Below are positions 1 to 8,355 of a stretch of DNA of 64,000 nucleotides, one piece after another. Positions within the stretch are counted from its first letter, which is position 1, and every line of letters starts with the position of its first letter. The stretch is from the NCBI GenBank assembly GCA_902780135.1, contig CACZEK010000001.1:128663-192662 (forward strand), read 5' to 3'. The position numbers were made by a program, and so were the translations under genes. A model generated the notes under the pieces. The model ran no database searches. It saw nothing but the letters and a program-made list of their open reading frames with translations, and was not told the origin of the DNA. The stretch is from an uncultured bacterium. Its GTDB lineage: Bacteria > Verrucomicrobiota > Lentisphaeria > Victivallales > UBA1829.

Positions 1-346
1 TGAGCATCCTGGTGATGCCGAATGCGTCGATCGTCATCGCGTTTTCATCCCCGAAATATCCGTGGAGGACATAAACCACGGGGTATTGCTTCTCCGTGGT
101 GTAGCCGGGCGGCAGCAGGACGTTCACGTTCGTATCGCGTCCGGCGGTCGTCGAGAAATACGTATAGCGCTGGAATCTTCCGTAGGGGGTGATCCCCGAA
201 AGGTCGCCGGGCATCTGTTCCGCCACGATCTTTTCCGCCCAGGCGTCATCTTTCGCCGGATCGAAAGACTCCGACGATGTCGTGGAACACGCCGTCATGG
301 CTGCCATGCTCAATAAAAGGGTTGCCGCTGTCAGTAATCTTTTCAT
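1..346 (-). CDS. Putative esterase lipoprotein (alpha/beta hydrolase), 3' part outside window
   Basis: The N-terminal 115 codons of a minus-strand gene that runs off the left edge. The start at 346 is preceded by a good ribosome site (GGAGG). Residues 1-20 form a lipoprotein signal ending in MTAC, so Cys20 is the probable lipid anchor. The mature part contains LLPPGYTTEKQYPVVYVLHG, the oxyanion strand typical of the putative-esterase (feruloyl esterase / esterase D-like) alpha/beta hydrolases. The catalytic serine lies beyond the window. Such enzymes usually deacylate plant or host glycans, which would fit the glycosidases further along, but the substrate cannot be read here. A clear promoter lies at 429-457. 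Confidence 0.72.
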   Translation of the reverse strand, partial: MKRLLTAATLLLSMAAMTACSTTSSESFDPAKDDAWAEKIVAEQMPGDLSGITPYGRFQRYTYFSTTAGRDTNVNVLLPPGYTTEKQYPVVYVLHGYFGDENAMTIDAFGITRML

Positions 347-428
347 GTCGTACCTCCGCCCGTCCTGCCGTAACGGGCCGCTGTGTTGTTGGTGTGGTTT
401 GTATGGTGTCAGTCTGATTTCCGAGAAT

Positions 429-457
429 AATATAAACCGTTTTCTCGTTGATTACAA
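429..457 (-). promoter_or_regulatory. Promoter for the esterase lipoprotein gene
   Basis: On the minus strand TTGTAA (452-457), 17 nt, TATATT (429-434) followed by ATTC. It matches the window-wide promoter pattern and leaves a leader of about 75 nt before the start at 346. Confidence 0.55.
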
Positions 458-497
458 GCGGGGAAAAGAAAAAAGTTATAATGGCCTGAAAAGAGAA

Positions 498-1508
498 TTA
501 ATCAGAGTTAAGGTTCAAGTCATTTTGCTTCTTGTTGATATATAATTTTACAAACAAAAGACCATTTTTGTATTTCGTATTGTCAGAAGCATCTATCTCT
601 GAAATTAGCCCTTTTCCATAATATTTTCCACACTTAATATAAAAGAAACACTGTATCTTCATCCCTTCTTTGTACAAGAATTCGAACTCCTTTGCGGCAT
701 ATTCGCCTTCCGGTGCCTGGGTGAGCCAGGTTATATCCATCTTATCCGGCCCTGTTGTGTCCGCGGGAATGAGACCATCGTCCGGATCGGAAGAAACAAA
801 ATGCAGGCAGAAAGTTTTGGGAAGAAGCTTCTTATATTTTCCGTGTTCTTGCAGTATGATTTCTCTCTGGCTGTCACGCTCGAAATCAAGACGAAGATAT
901 TTTTTGAATGGAATTGCTTCTCCCAACTTCAGTTCCTTTCTATTCAGCTTTCCATCTGCAATTTCAGAAAGGTCGAAAACTGTCAGGAGCTGCCTTTCTT
1001 CATCATATTCAAGATGGGCGTGCCCTTCGACTAATTCAGCCAAAGTCCCGATTTCCCTCAGCTTAATATGGCAGTTTTCCTGAATCGCCGACTTGGGAGT
1101 ATTTGCTGCTTCAGATGCATAAAATGTAATATCTTCTGTACGATAGCCAGCTTTTTGAAATAATATGGAAACACTCGTGTAGTGATTTTTCTCTATCGCA
1201 AAACTGCCGTTTATTGTTCTGGTTTCCCTTAGATGTTCAGATTTGAGACCAAAATCTTTTGGACGGTTGAATTCAAGTTTTAATGTAACATCTTCAAGTT
1301 CCCGGTTGTTCATATCCGTCACTTTTCCAACGAGATGAATCCTGGCATCTTCTATTTCTTTATCAAACATTTGCTGAAGGAGTTTTGCTTTTTCGGCTTT
1401 TGAATCAATCGCGGATTCAGTTGCTTCTTCTCTGCTGCAGCCCGTCGTGTTCAGGGTAAAGACAGCGGCGCAGAGCGCGGTAGCGATCAGAAATACTCGG
1501 TGTTTCAT
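498..1508 (-). CDS. Putative lipoprotein with carboxypeptidase-regulatory-like domain
   Basis: 336 residues from the ATG at 1508, chosen because GAGGAG lies just upstream; a longer reading from a TTG at 1523 would bury that site. Residues 1-24 look like a lipoprotein signal ending TTGC (Cys24). Residues about 46-120 read like a carboxypeptidase-regulatory-like (Ig-fold) domain (HLVGKVTDMNNRELEDVTLK). The remainder is not recognised. It follows a related anchored protein (1565-2854) on the same strand, with a 21-nt identical leader around the start codon. Likely envelope-located; function unknown. Confidence 0.6.
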   Translation of the reverse strand: MKHRVFLIATALCAAVFTLNTTGCSREEATESAIDSKAEKAKLLQQMFDKEIEDARIHLVGKVTDMNNRELEDVTLKLEFNRPKDFGLKSEHLRETRTINGSFAIEKNHYTSVSILFQKAGYRTEDITFYASEAANTPKSAIQENCHIKLREIGTLAELVEGHAHLEYDEERQLLTVFDLSEIADGKLNRKELKLGEAIPFKKYLRLDFERDSQREIILQEHGKYKKLLPKTFCLHFVSSDPDDGLIPADTTGPDKMDITWLTQAPEGEYAAKEFEFLYKEGMKIQCFFYIKCGKYYGKGLISEIDASDNTKYKNGLLFVKLYINKKQNDLNLNSD

Positions 1509-1564
1509 GTTATTTCTCCTCAATTTATGTCTCGTATAAGGTCAGGCGGGGCATGGGATGTTTT

Positions 1565-2854
1565 TTATTCTTTGTCACTTGCTTTAAAAGATTGATATTT
1601 TTTGTATAATTCCGGGCCCAAAACAGTCGAGAGATCAATTCCCCGTTTCTCTGCCTCTTCAAATCCTTCTTTCAGACGTTTTTCACGCTCGGCACGTTCC
1701 CATTCGCCATCATGCAATTTAAGATCCGTATCCATCTTGTACAACATTTCGAACGCTTCGTCTCCCTCGCCGAAATGCTCCAGCGCGTATTTCGTCCGGC
1801 GGTAAACCCAGCTGTAATTCCTGGCTTCCTCATAAAGCTTCAACTCTTTTTCCAACTGTTTTTTACGGGCGGGGAGTTCGGCGTATTCCTGTCTGCGGAA
1901 GTCAAGCAGAAGCCGGTCCAGATAATGAAAGACCGTAAGCATGTCATCCTGAAAAGCCCATTCAAAGGCTTTATCAAGAAGTTTCTTCCTGCAAGCCTCG
2001 TCCTTTTCTTCGCGAATCTGACGTTTCAAATCGGCGTATGCTTCGAAAAAGCCAAACTCTTTCCTATCGCTTTTGGATGCCAGTTCGAAGATCGTCTTGT
2101 CATCGAACACCCAATCGGGGTACACCTCCGTATAAACGCGAATGAGCCTGTCCGCGGACTCCGGATCCAATTCGGCGGTTTTCCGGATCAGTTCCAGGAA
2201 CTGATCTTGCGGAAGCGGATAATAATGAAGAAAATATATTGCAGAATAATGCCGCCTTTCGCGCAATCGATCCTCCGATTTCGTTTCCACCTCGGAAAGA
2301 TGATCCTGAATCACTTTCACAAAAAGATCCGTCATATCGCTTATTTCAAGTCCGTATGCTTTGCGCAGGCCCTCGATAAAGATCTCGGCCGGAGTTCTAT
2401 TGTCAATCTCGCGGCTCCATCCGTCGATCGCCTGGAAAAGCGATTCCGTCAGTTCTTCCGGCGTCAGTTCCTTCATGACGATGCGAAGGTCGCGCCGGAT
2501 CAAATTGTATTTGTCACCGCGCCCAAGATGAAGTCTCTGCGGGGCGTAACCTTTTTTGCCGAACGTGGCGTACACCATGTCGCCTTTCCCCTCGAAATGG
2601 AAAATGGAATCGACGGTCTCCTCAAGTTTCGGTCCGGTGTACCGATCTTCCCGTGAGCCGCCGAAAAGGCTCGTTTCCGGGCGCAAAAAGTACACGCAGG
2701 CGGAAACCCCGTTCAGGGCGTTTCCCTGATCGTCCGTGATCGTCCCCTCAATGAGGATCGGCCTGGGTGCCAGCACCAGTGCCAGCACAAGAACAAAGGC
2801 GATAAGGCAGAAAACGATGATCGCGGTGATGATCCAGGCTGTTTTGCGTTTCAT
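1565..2854 (-). CDS. Membrane-anchored protein with carboxypeptidase-regulatory-like domain
   Basis: 429 residues from the ATG at 2854, preceded by the same GAGGAGAAATAAC leader as the gene at 1508. Residues 5-27 form one hydrophobic helix, an uncleaved anchor. It is followed by a beta-rich segment (PILIEGTITDDQGNALNGVS) resembling a carboxypeptidase-regulatory-like domain. The C-terminal two thirds are helical and charged (many E/K/R, probable coiled coil or TPR-like helices, about residues 250-420). It lies between the Sel1-containing gene (stop 2896, 41 nt gap) and the lipoprotein gene at 1508, so the three probably share a transcript. Function unknown. Confidence 0.58.
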   Translation of the reverse strand: MKRKTAWIITAIIVFCLIAFVLVLALVLAPRPILIEGTITDDQGNALNGVSACVYFLRPETSLFGGSREDRYTGPKLEETVDSIFHFEGKGDMVYATFGKKGYAPQRLHLGRGDKYNLIRRDLRIVMKELTPEELTESLFQAIDGWSREIDNRTPAEIFIEGLRKAYGLEISDMTDLFVKVIQDHLSEVETKSEDRLRERRHYSAIYFLHYYPLPQDQFLELIRKTAELDPESADRLIRVYTEVYPDWVFDDKTIFELASKSDRKEFGFFEAYADLKRQIREEKDEACRKKLLDKAFEWAFQDDMLTVFHYLDRLLLDFRRQEYAELPARKKQLEKELKLYEEARNYSWVYRRTKYALEHFGEGDEAFEMLYKMDTDLKLHDGEWERAEREKRLKEGFEEAEKRGIDLSTVLGPELYKKYQSFKASDKE

Positions 2855-2895
2855 GTTATTTCTCCTCAGTTTGTGCTGTTGAAAAATTACGTTCG

Positions 2896-5748
2896 TCATC
2901 GGTTAAATGGCCTTAAAGTGGGATTTTGCTGTAAAAGTTCTATGGCAGACGCTTCTCCATGATTCGCGGCACGTTTCATCCAGAATAACGCCAGTTCTCG
3001 ATTCGGCTTTAATGCAAGATCAGGATTCGCGGCATCAAGATAGAATAATTCGCCAAGGATATATTCCGCCAATGGGATGTGTGCTTGAATACCCTTTTTG
3101 ATGGTTAACAGGTTTTCCTGTTTGTTGCGATAATTCCTAAAGACTGGATTCCGAAATAATGCCATCCCTGCGGCTAACACTTCAGTGTCCAAACAGTTGT
3201 TTTTGTTGGCTATTTCAAGTAATTCCCGAGGTTGAAACTTACCATTGTTTCTTATGTAATATTGAGGATAAAAAGCGGCAGCAGCATATCCTTGCTCAAT
3301 GGATTCTTTGAAGAAGTTATTCGCTTTATTTTGATACTCTTGTATTTCAGAAAATTCTGTTGAAACAAATTCCATGCAGGCACGTCCGGCTATGCATAAC
3401 ATTTCAGGAGTGGGGGCGGATTTGTTACTAACATCCCCAATTATCTCATTAAAGACAGCATTAGCCTTGACAGAGTCTTTTGGAATATCAGGTCTCCCGG
3501 TTTTGTAATACATTGCCAACATTAATTTTGACTTTAATGATGATTCTTGCTCAAAGCATTTCATGGCATCGGAGAATTTCTCATCCCAATCATAAGCCAT
3601 GCCACGCTCGTATAAATCGGCAATTTTATCATATTCAACCTCGGGAAACAGAGCTTTAAACTCGTCATCGGTAAAAATGTTATCTTTCGGTAGATTCGCT
3701 AAATATTCAGCTTTTCTCCGTTCCATTTCTTCAGGCGATGGAATAACGGCAGCCCCCGCGTCTTTCGATACATGTATTTGAGCTATTTGTTTTAAGAATG
3801 CATCCTTGTTTAGAAATTTTGCCTGTCGAATTATTCGTTTGTCTATTCTTTTTTGAATAGACCATAAAATCTCTGAGTTTTGATCCAAATAGCGATCTAA
3901 CTCATCTTCATAAACTTTATTGTTAATCAACGAACTAACATGATATTTTTTGTTTAGATTAGCAAATGTGCTATCATTAATGGAGGAGCCTTTAACATCG
4001 AGACGATACAAATATTCGGCGAAACTTAATCCTAAAATCGTCAGGTCTGCATACAATGACTTTAACCTTTTAAGTTTTATATCCTGTATGTTGAGAAAAT
4101 CATCATTATCATTTGCGTCACCTGATGTCAACAATAAAAACAATTCTGTCGGTATATATGGATATTTTCTATGTCTCTCATTCAATATCATATTGTAAAA
4201 ACCAGAAGAAATATCTATAGCAGATTCTTGATGTTTATTGTCATTATATGTGGCAGATAAAAAAACAATATTTTGGACCACATCCAATTTCATCTCTTTA
4301 AATGGCAGGTCCGGGAGAAAAGGACTGGCAAACCTTAATTCACTTACTGTTTCATTCTTTGAATCAATTTTAAGAATAACTACTTCAGGAAACAGTTCAT
4401 TGCGGATAATAGCAGCATAGAAAAATCCGCTTTTATTATCTTCAAAAAACGCCGTTGATTTTATAGCCCCGGCCCCTGTTCCCGATTCCATTTGACTTGG
4501 AATTTCCATTTCCCATAATATTTTATTTTGTTTCGATTTATCAAGCAATTGAATATTACCTTCACTGAATTGATTGATATCTGGTGGCGTAATTGTAACA
4601 ATATTATTGGCGGATTCATACAATACTTTGAGATGATTCGCTAAATATTCAGCTTCTCTCCGTTCCATTTCTTCAGGCGATGGCGTAGCAGTATGTATCA
4701 CATTTTCTGTTGGCTTAACTTCCTTTTTCTTAGGACGTGGTGGATATTGTTGTAATAAACCGCTCTTTTCGAGCATATCTTTGATCTCTTGTAAAGAACC
4801 TTGCACATTCAATGAATCAATCTTGCGGTCAAAAATAAACATCACGTAATCAGAGTCTTCATTTGCAAGAATCAACTTCGGAAGTTTCGGATAATCCTTT
4901 TTAGAAATTTTAATCTTATCGGTTTGAGATAATAATATGATACTTGGAGTTGATAGTTTCTTATCAATACCCCAAATGATCGAATCGACATCGTCTGGAA
5001 AGTTGATCGTTTCACCATGATCCGTATAGATTTTTTTCCCTTTTACAGAAATACTTGATAATGGGTAAAAATCTTTCAATTTATCATCTTGAATAACAAT
5101 AATCTTACCATTTTCAATTGCATACGACATCCATTTATAGTATGCCGGATTATCTAATGGAATCCAGTCTGAAAGGTTTGAGTAAGAAGGGAAACGTGCA
5201 ATAATATTTTTTCCAGCAAAATCATACCATATTTTAGAATTGTTAGTTAGACGATGATCTGCAAATGGGGCAGAACTCATTCCATGGATATATATGCGGC
5301 CACCCACGCCGAAATAAAACCCCTTATACTTCATTATATCATTTTGATATTCATAATAATCTGTAAAAGACCGAAAATCAAAATCGCGGGTCCTGTCTGT
5401 TGAAAAAAGACAAAATATAACTCTGCCCATTGCATCTGATTCTAAATCATGAAATACAACAAGTAACTCTTTGCGATTCATATACCATGCAAGTGGGAAT
5501 TTAATGATCTGTTTATTCCCATCATTTCTGGTGTCGATTTCCGGAACAATTGTCATAGGTAAATAGTATTGTTTCCATTCTTTATCTCGAATATCAAAGG
5601 AATAAAGCACAACAGCGCTGTTAGCTGCATCTGGAGATAGGCAATAATTTAAAATACCATCACTTATATAAATCTTTTCAACTCCAAAAAGCGTTGTTAC
5701 AGTAAAGAACAAACCACAGAAAAAGAAAGGAGAAAAGAATTTTTTCAT
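2896..5748 (-). CDS. Large secreted protein with C-terminal Sel1-like repeats
   Basis: 950 residues from the ATG at 5748 (AAGGTGA upstream); an in-frame ATG 36 nt earlier lacks a ribosome site. The first about 22 residues are a signal peptide (ending near TLFG). The long middle is beta-rich and unrecognised; propeller-like strands are possible. The last about 250 residues contain Sel1/TPR-like helices, clearest at the end (LALFWMKRAANHGEASA). A 49-bp near-perfect direct repeat inside the gene encodes PSPEEMERR(E/K)AEYLAN twice, about 310 residues apart, as if a linker module had been duplicated. The gene is much more AT-rich than most of the window. It starts from a strong promoter at 5908-5935 that has close copies flanking the restriction-modification cassette. 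Role unknown. Confidence 0.62.
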   Translation of the reverse strand: MKKFFSPFFFCGLFFTVTTLFGVEKIYISDGILNYCLSPDAANSAVVLYSFDIRDKEWKQYYLPMTIVPEIDTRNDGNKQIIKFPLAWYMNRKELLVVFHDLESDAMGRVIFCLFSTDRTRDFDFRSFTDYYEYQNDIMKYKGFYFGVGGRIYIHGMSSAPFADHRLTNNSKIWYDFAGKNIIARFPSYSNLSDWIPLDNPAYYKWMSYAIENGKIIVIQDDKLKDFYPLSSISVKGKKIYTDHGETINFPDDVDSIIWGIDKKLSTPSIILLSQTDKIKISKKDYPKLPKLILANEDSDYVMFIFDRKIDSLNVQGSLQEIKDMLEKSGLLQQYPPRPKKKEVKPTENVIHTATPSPEEMERREAEYLANHLKVLYESANNIVTITPPDINQFSEGNIQLLDKSKQNKILWEMEIPSQMESGTGAGAIKSTAFFEDNKSGFFYAAIIRNELFPEVVILKIDSKNETVSELRFASPFLPDLPFKEMKLDVVQNIVFLSATYNDNKHQESAIDISSGFYNMILNERHRKYPYIPTELFLLLTSGDANDNDDFLNIQDIKLKRLKSLYADLTILGLSFAEYLYRLDVKGSSINDSTFANLNKKYHVSSLINNKVYEDELDRYLDQNSEILWSIQKRIDKRIIRQAKFLNKDAFLKQIAQIHVSKDAGAAVIPSPEEMERRKAEYLANLPKDNIFTDDEFKALFPEVEYDKIADLYERGMAYDWDEKFSDAMKCFEQESSLKSKLMLAMYYKTGRPDIPKDSVKANAVFNEIIGDVSNKSAPTPEMLCIAGRACMEFVSTEFSEIQEYQNKANNFFKESIEQGYAAAAFYPQYYIRNNGKFQPRELLEIANKNNCLDTEVLAAGMALFRNPVFRNYRNKQENLLTIKKGIQAHIPLAEYILGELFYLDAANPDLALKPNRELALFWMKRAANHGEASAIELLQQNPTLRPFNR
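3693..3741. repeat. 49-bp direct repeat, copy 1 (inside the 950-residue gene)
   Basis: Matches 4635-4683 at 48 of 49 positions; the single difference is T versus C in the agctt(t/c)tctcc segment. Both copies are in the same reading frame and encode the PSPEEMERR(E/K)AEYLAN linker. Confidence 0.85.
4635..4683. repeat. 49-bp direct repeat, copy 2 (inside the 950-residue gene)
   Basis: Partner of 3693-3741, same orientation. The flanking sequence differs, so the repeat has sharp ends. Confidence 0.85.
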
Positions 5749-5907
5749 GATATTCACCTTATTAATAAAATTCAATTTGAACACCTGAAGGATTTGTTTT
5801 GAAACGTGGTCTTTAACATAAATGGCGGCCTCAAGAGTGATGAAGAGCGATGCGTGTTCTTGGGGAGGGACGGTTATTTTGGCGCGACAGCGGTGTAATA
5901 CACTGAT

Positions 5908-5935
5908 ACTATAGCAGGCATTGACCGGATGTCAA
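5908..5935 (-). promoter_or_regulatory. Strong promoter with TTGAC-N5-GTCAA operator-like repeat
   Basis: Minus strand: TTGACA (5930-5935), 16 nt, TATAGT (5908-5913) with an extended TGC before the -10. The -35 is part of an inverted repeat TTGAC-atccg-GTCAA (5921-5935). Upstream and downstream bases also match the promoters at 31664-31691 and 33845-33872. It drives the 950-residue protein with a leader of about 150 nt. Confidence 0.7.
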
Positions 5936-6146
5936 GCCTGATTCCGAAAAAACAATGATTTTTTTGATGCTATGTCCGGACGAGTTCGCTTCGGAGGGCG
6001 AACGTGGTCGCGAAGCTCTTCGCATTTCAGCGTATCTCCCCCTCAAATAAAGGGGCGGACAGGTCAATCAGGGAAAGTTTGAAAAAAGTTTCCGGTTTAC
6101 GAGTATGATATGCGCAGCGATTCGCGGAAACGGGATCATGAAAAAC

Positions 6147-6227
6147 CGAGGCGAAATGAGCTCGCGGATGCCGTCATACTCGAAAGGCGGCAAGGAATTG
6201 CTGTTCGGGCGAGCGCATTTCACCTCG
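6147..6227. repeat. Inverted repeat downstream of the HtrA-like gene
   Basis: Arms 6147-6164 and 6210-6227 pair at 16 of 18 positions. The 45-nt loop contains a smaller stem (TGCCG with CGGCA). There is no U-run, so a classical terminator is not indicated. It could be an RNA structure at the 3' end of the protease mRNA. Confidence 0.45.
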
Positions 6228-6236
6228 CGGCAGAGC

Positions 6237-7682
6237 TTACTCGAAGAACCGGTCGGCGTTGATGTGGTAGCGGTCGAGGATCCTGGGCGTCGCGGCGCGG
6301 AGCTTGCCGATGTTCAGCGTAACGGGGATGTCTCCCTCGAACTCGAAGGTGATATACTCGTCCTTGCAGGATTCGACCAGTTCGACGACCTCGCGGAGGT
6401 TGTTCACCTTTTTCCCGTTGATGGAAACGAGCACCATCGAGTCGAAGTTCTGGTAGCCGACGTTGACCTCGTCGCCCAGCACCTGGGTGAGCACGACCAC
6501 GTTGTCGTCCGGGGAATCCTTGACGTCGCGGACCTTTTCCAGCATCTCCATCGGGGGAGCGCCGCTGCCGAAGGTCAGAAGGTAGCTTGAGGTCAGGCGC
6601 GTGAACACGAGCCCGCCGATGATGAAGTATTCCGGGCGGCGGTCGTACAGGTACGGCTCGATCTGTTCATTCTGCTTCTGAACGGGCATGTCCAGGGTCA
6701 GCTCCCTGCCGTCGCGGAGCAGGTCCACCTTCACGGTCTCGCCGATCTGCTTGGCGGAGACCACCGTGCTGAAGTATCTCGGCTGGCCGTCCGCGAGGCG
6801 GATGTTGCCGTTGTTGGCGACCTTCTTCCCGTCGATGGAAAGGATCACGTCCCCCGCCTTGAGCCCATTGTCCCCGTTCTCCTTGAAGACCTTGCGGACG
6901 AGGATCCCGGTCTGGTCGGGCTTCATCTTCAGATAAGCGCGGGTGTCCGGGTTGTCCAGCGGCAGATACAGGAATCCGAGGCTGCCGTAGCCGTCCACCT
7001 TGCCGTCCTTGATGTCGTCGAAGAAATGGCTGATGATCTCATAGGGGATCATGTATCCGAGGCTTTCGCCGCGCCGGCTCCCCTGGAACGCGATCCCGAC
7101 GACTTTCCCCTGGAAAAAGACCGGGCCGCCGCTGTTGCCGGGATTGATGGAGGCGTCGATCTGGGCGGTGAGCAGATTCTTGTCCGAGTGCGCGTAGCTG
7201 CGGACCTCGATCCGGGAGATGATGCCCTGCGTGAGCGAGAGCCCGTCGCCGCCGATCGGGAAGCCCGCGGCGATGACCATGGACTGCGGAGGCGGCGTCT
7301 CGGCGAACTCCATCGGCGTGATGTCGGAGAAAAACGCGGGGTCGTCGACGGTCAGAAGCGCCAGGTCGCATTCATGGTCGACGAACTTGACCTTTGCCGT
7401 GAACAGCGTGTCCTCGTTCTGCTTGCGGACCGTGATCAGCGTGCTGTCCGCCACGTTGTGCGCGTTGGTGAGGATCTGGTTGCCGGGGATCACGACGCCG
7501 GAACCGGAACTGGACTGCGGGGTCCGGTTCTGCCACGGCAGCAGGTAATTCGGGACCGTGGACACGGTCTCGATGCGCACGACGGCGTTCAGCGGATCGT
7601 TCTGAGGTCTTCTTCCCGCGTCCTGCGCGACGGCGGCGACGCAGCAGCAGGCGGCCAAGGCGGAAACAATGGCTTTTTTCAT
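6237..7682 (-). CDS. HtrA/Deg-like periplasmic serine protease with PDZ domains
   Basis: 481 residues from the ATG at 7682, which opens a clean signal peptide (cleavage near AVAQ, residue 20). A GTG at 7709 with GGAGAG upstream is an alternative start. The chymotrypsin-fold domain shows the full triad: His75 in TNAHNV, Asp106 in DHECDLALL, Ser184 in NPGNSGGPV. A PDZ domain follows (GLKAGDVILSIDGKKV, about residues 260-345). A second C-terminal region (IIGGLVFTRLTSSYL) resembles plant and bacterial Deg9-type proteins. Likely envelope protein quality control. It is divergent from the NTPase/HEPN pair and not obviously co-regulated with it. Confidence 0.88.
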   Translation of the reverse strand: MKKAIVSALAACCCVAAVAQDAGRRPQNDPLNAVVRIETVSTVPNYLLPWQNRTPQSSSGSGVVIPGNQILTNAHNVADSTLITVRKQNEDTLFTAKVKFVDHECDLALLTVDDPAFFSDITPMEFAETPPPQSMVIAAGFPIGGDGLSLTQGIISRIEVRSYAHSDKNLLTAQIDASINPGNSGGPVFFQGKVVGIAFQGSRRGESLGYMIPYEIISHFFDDIKDGKVDGYGSLGFLYLPLDNPDTRAYLKMKPDQTGILVRKVFKENGDNGLKAGDVILSIDGKKVANNGNIRLADGQPRYFSTVVSAKQIGETVKVDLLRDGRELTLDMPVQKQNEQIEPYLYDRRPEYFIIGGLVFTRLTSSYLLTFGSGAPPMEMLEKVRDVKDSPDDNVVVLTQVLGDEVNVGYQNFDSMVLVSINGKKVNNLREVVELVESCKDEYITFEFEGDIPVTLNIGKLRAATPRILDRYHINADRFFE

Positions 7683-7843
7683 GGCGGATATACGGTTGAC
7701 TGTTTTCACGATTCTCTCCGGGGGGGGGTGCATTGTTGGTGATTCAGGATACCACATTAGACAGCGACCGGATGCTATTTGTTCGATGCCCGCAGTTTTT
7801 TTCCCAGCGGAAACGAGTCCTTGATGCGCGTCGTACTTGATTG

Positions 7844-7849
7844 ATTATA
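7844..7849 (-). promoter_or_regulatory. Possible extended -10 promoter for the HtrA-like gene
   Basis: Perfect TATAAT on the minus strand preceded by TGT, giving an extended -10, but no good -35 at 16-18 nt. About 135-165 nt upstream of the candidate starts. Confidence 0.35.
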
Positions 7850-8143
7850 ACAAGGCAAATCCGCTTTTTTACTTAGCATGGAAGGGGGCAACAACAAAAA
7901 ACGCTGTCTCATCCATCAAGCATACGACTTCAAAGACAGGGAACACTTCAGACGCAAAAACCCGCCAACACCCAGAAATCGACTGCAAGAAAACATTATG
8001 ACTTTTTTGTCGGAAACCGTCGAAGAGGCACTTTTGTGTCCCCTCGAAAGAAAAATGAATGCAGACTGCGGTTTGCATTTTTGATTCGGAATACTGCAGA
8101 CAAATACAAATCTGAGTCTTTTCGCTTTTTTTAGATTTCATGC

Positions 8144-8172
8144 TTGCAATTCGGAAAAAACAGGCATATATT
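8144..8172 (+). promoter_or_regulatory. Promoter for the NTPase/HEPN-like operon
   Basis: TTGCAA (8144-8149), 17 nt, TATATT (8167-8172) followed by ATGG. This would give a leader of about 175 nt that contains the inverted repeat at 8229-8284. Confidence 0.5.
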
Positions 8173-8228
8173 ATGGTGTTTTTATCCTTCGGCTAACCAA
8201 ATGAGGGCAAAACGAACCGGCTATGACC

Positions 8229-8284
8229 ACAGGGAACACGATGCTTGAGAAGAAACCAAATGCTTTGACTGCAAGGTTCCCTGT
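8229..8284 (+). promoter_or_regulatory. Leader inverted repeat upstream of the NTPase gene
   Basis: ACAGGGAAC (8229-8237) is exactly complementary to GTTCCCTGT (8276-8284). The 38-nt loop contains two similar ATGCTTnGA words. It sits within the predicted 5' leader and could be an attenuator or protein-binding RNA; no known riboswitch class is recognised. Confidence 0.35.
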
Positions 8285-8355
8285 ACCTCCATGCCGTCTG
8301 TGGAGCCTTTATCTTTGATTGATTGATCCGTCACCGGACAGAAAAGGAGCATATT

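Larger units (their letters stand above)
5749..6236. other. Intergenic region with promoter and two inverted repeats
   Basis: No convincing gene. It holds the promoter at 5908-5935, a small hairpin (GTTCGC at 5984-5989 with GCGAAC at 5998-6003) and an 18-bp inverted repeat (6147-6164 with 6210-6227, 16 of 18 paired) just behind the HtrA-like gene. A 161-codon plus-strand reading frame that starts here is the antisense shadow of the protease gene. Confidence 0.6.
7683..8355. other. Intergenic region between htrA-like and NTPase genes
   Basis: 673 nt without a gene I can support. It holds a possible htrA promoter (TATAAT on the minus strand at 7844-7849), a plus-strand promoter at 8144-8172 and a long-range 9-bp inverted repeat at 8229-8284. 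Reading frames of 90 codons (minus, 7869-8141) and 68 codons (plus) overlap each other antisense. They have no ribosome site or family resemblance and are left out. Confidence 0.55.

Noticed and set aside
7869..8141. 90-codon minus frame and overlapping 68-codon plus frame
   Set aside because: They are antisense to each other, lack ribosome sites and show no recognisable domain; left as intergenic.
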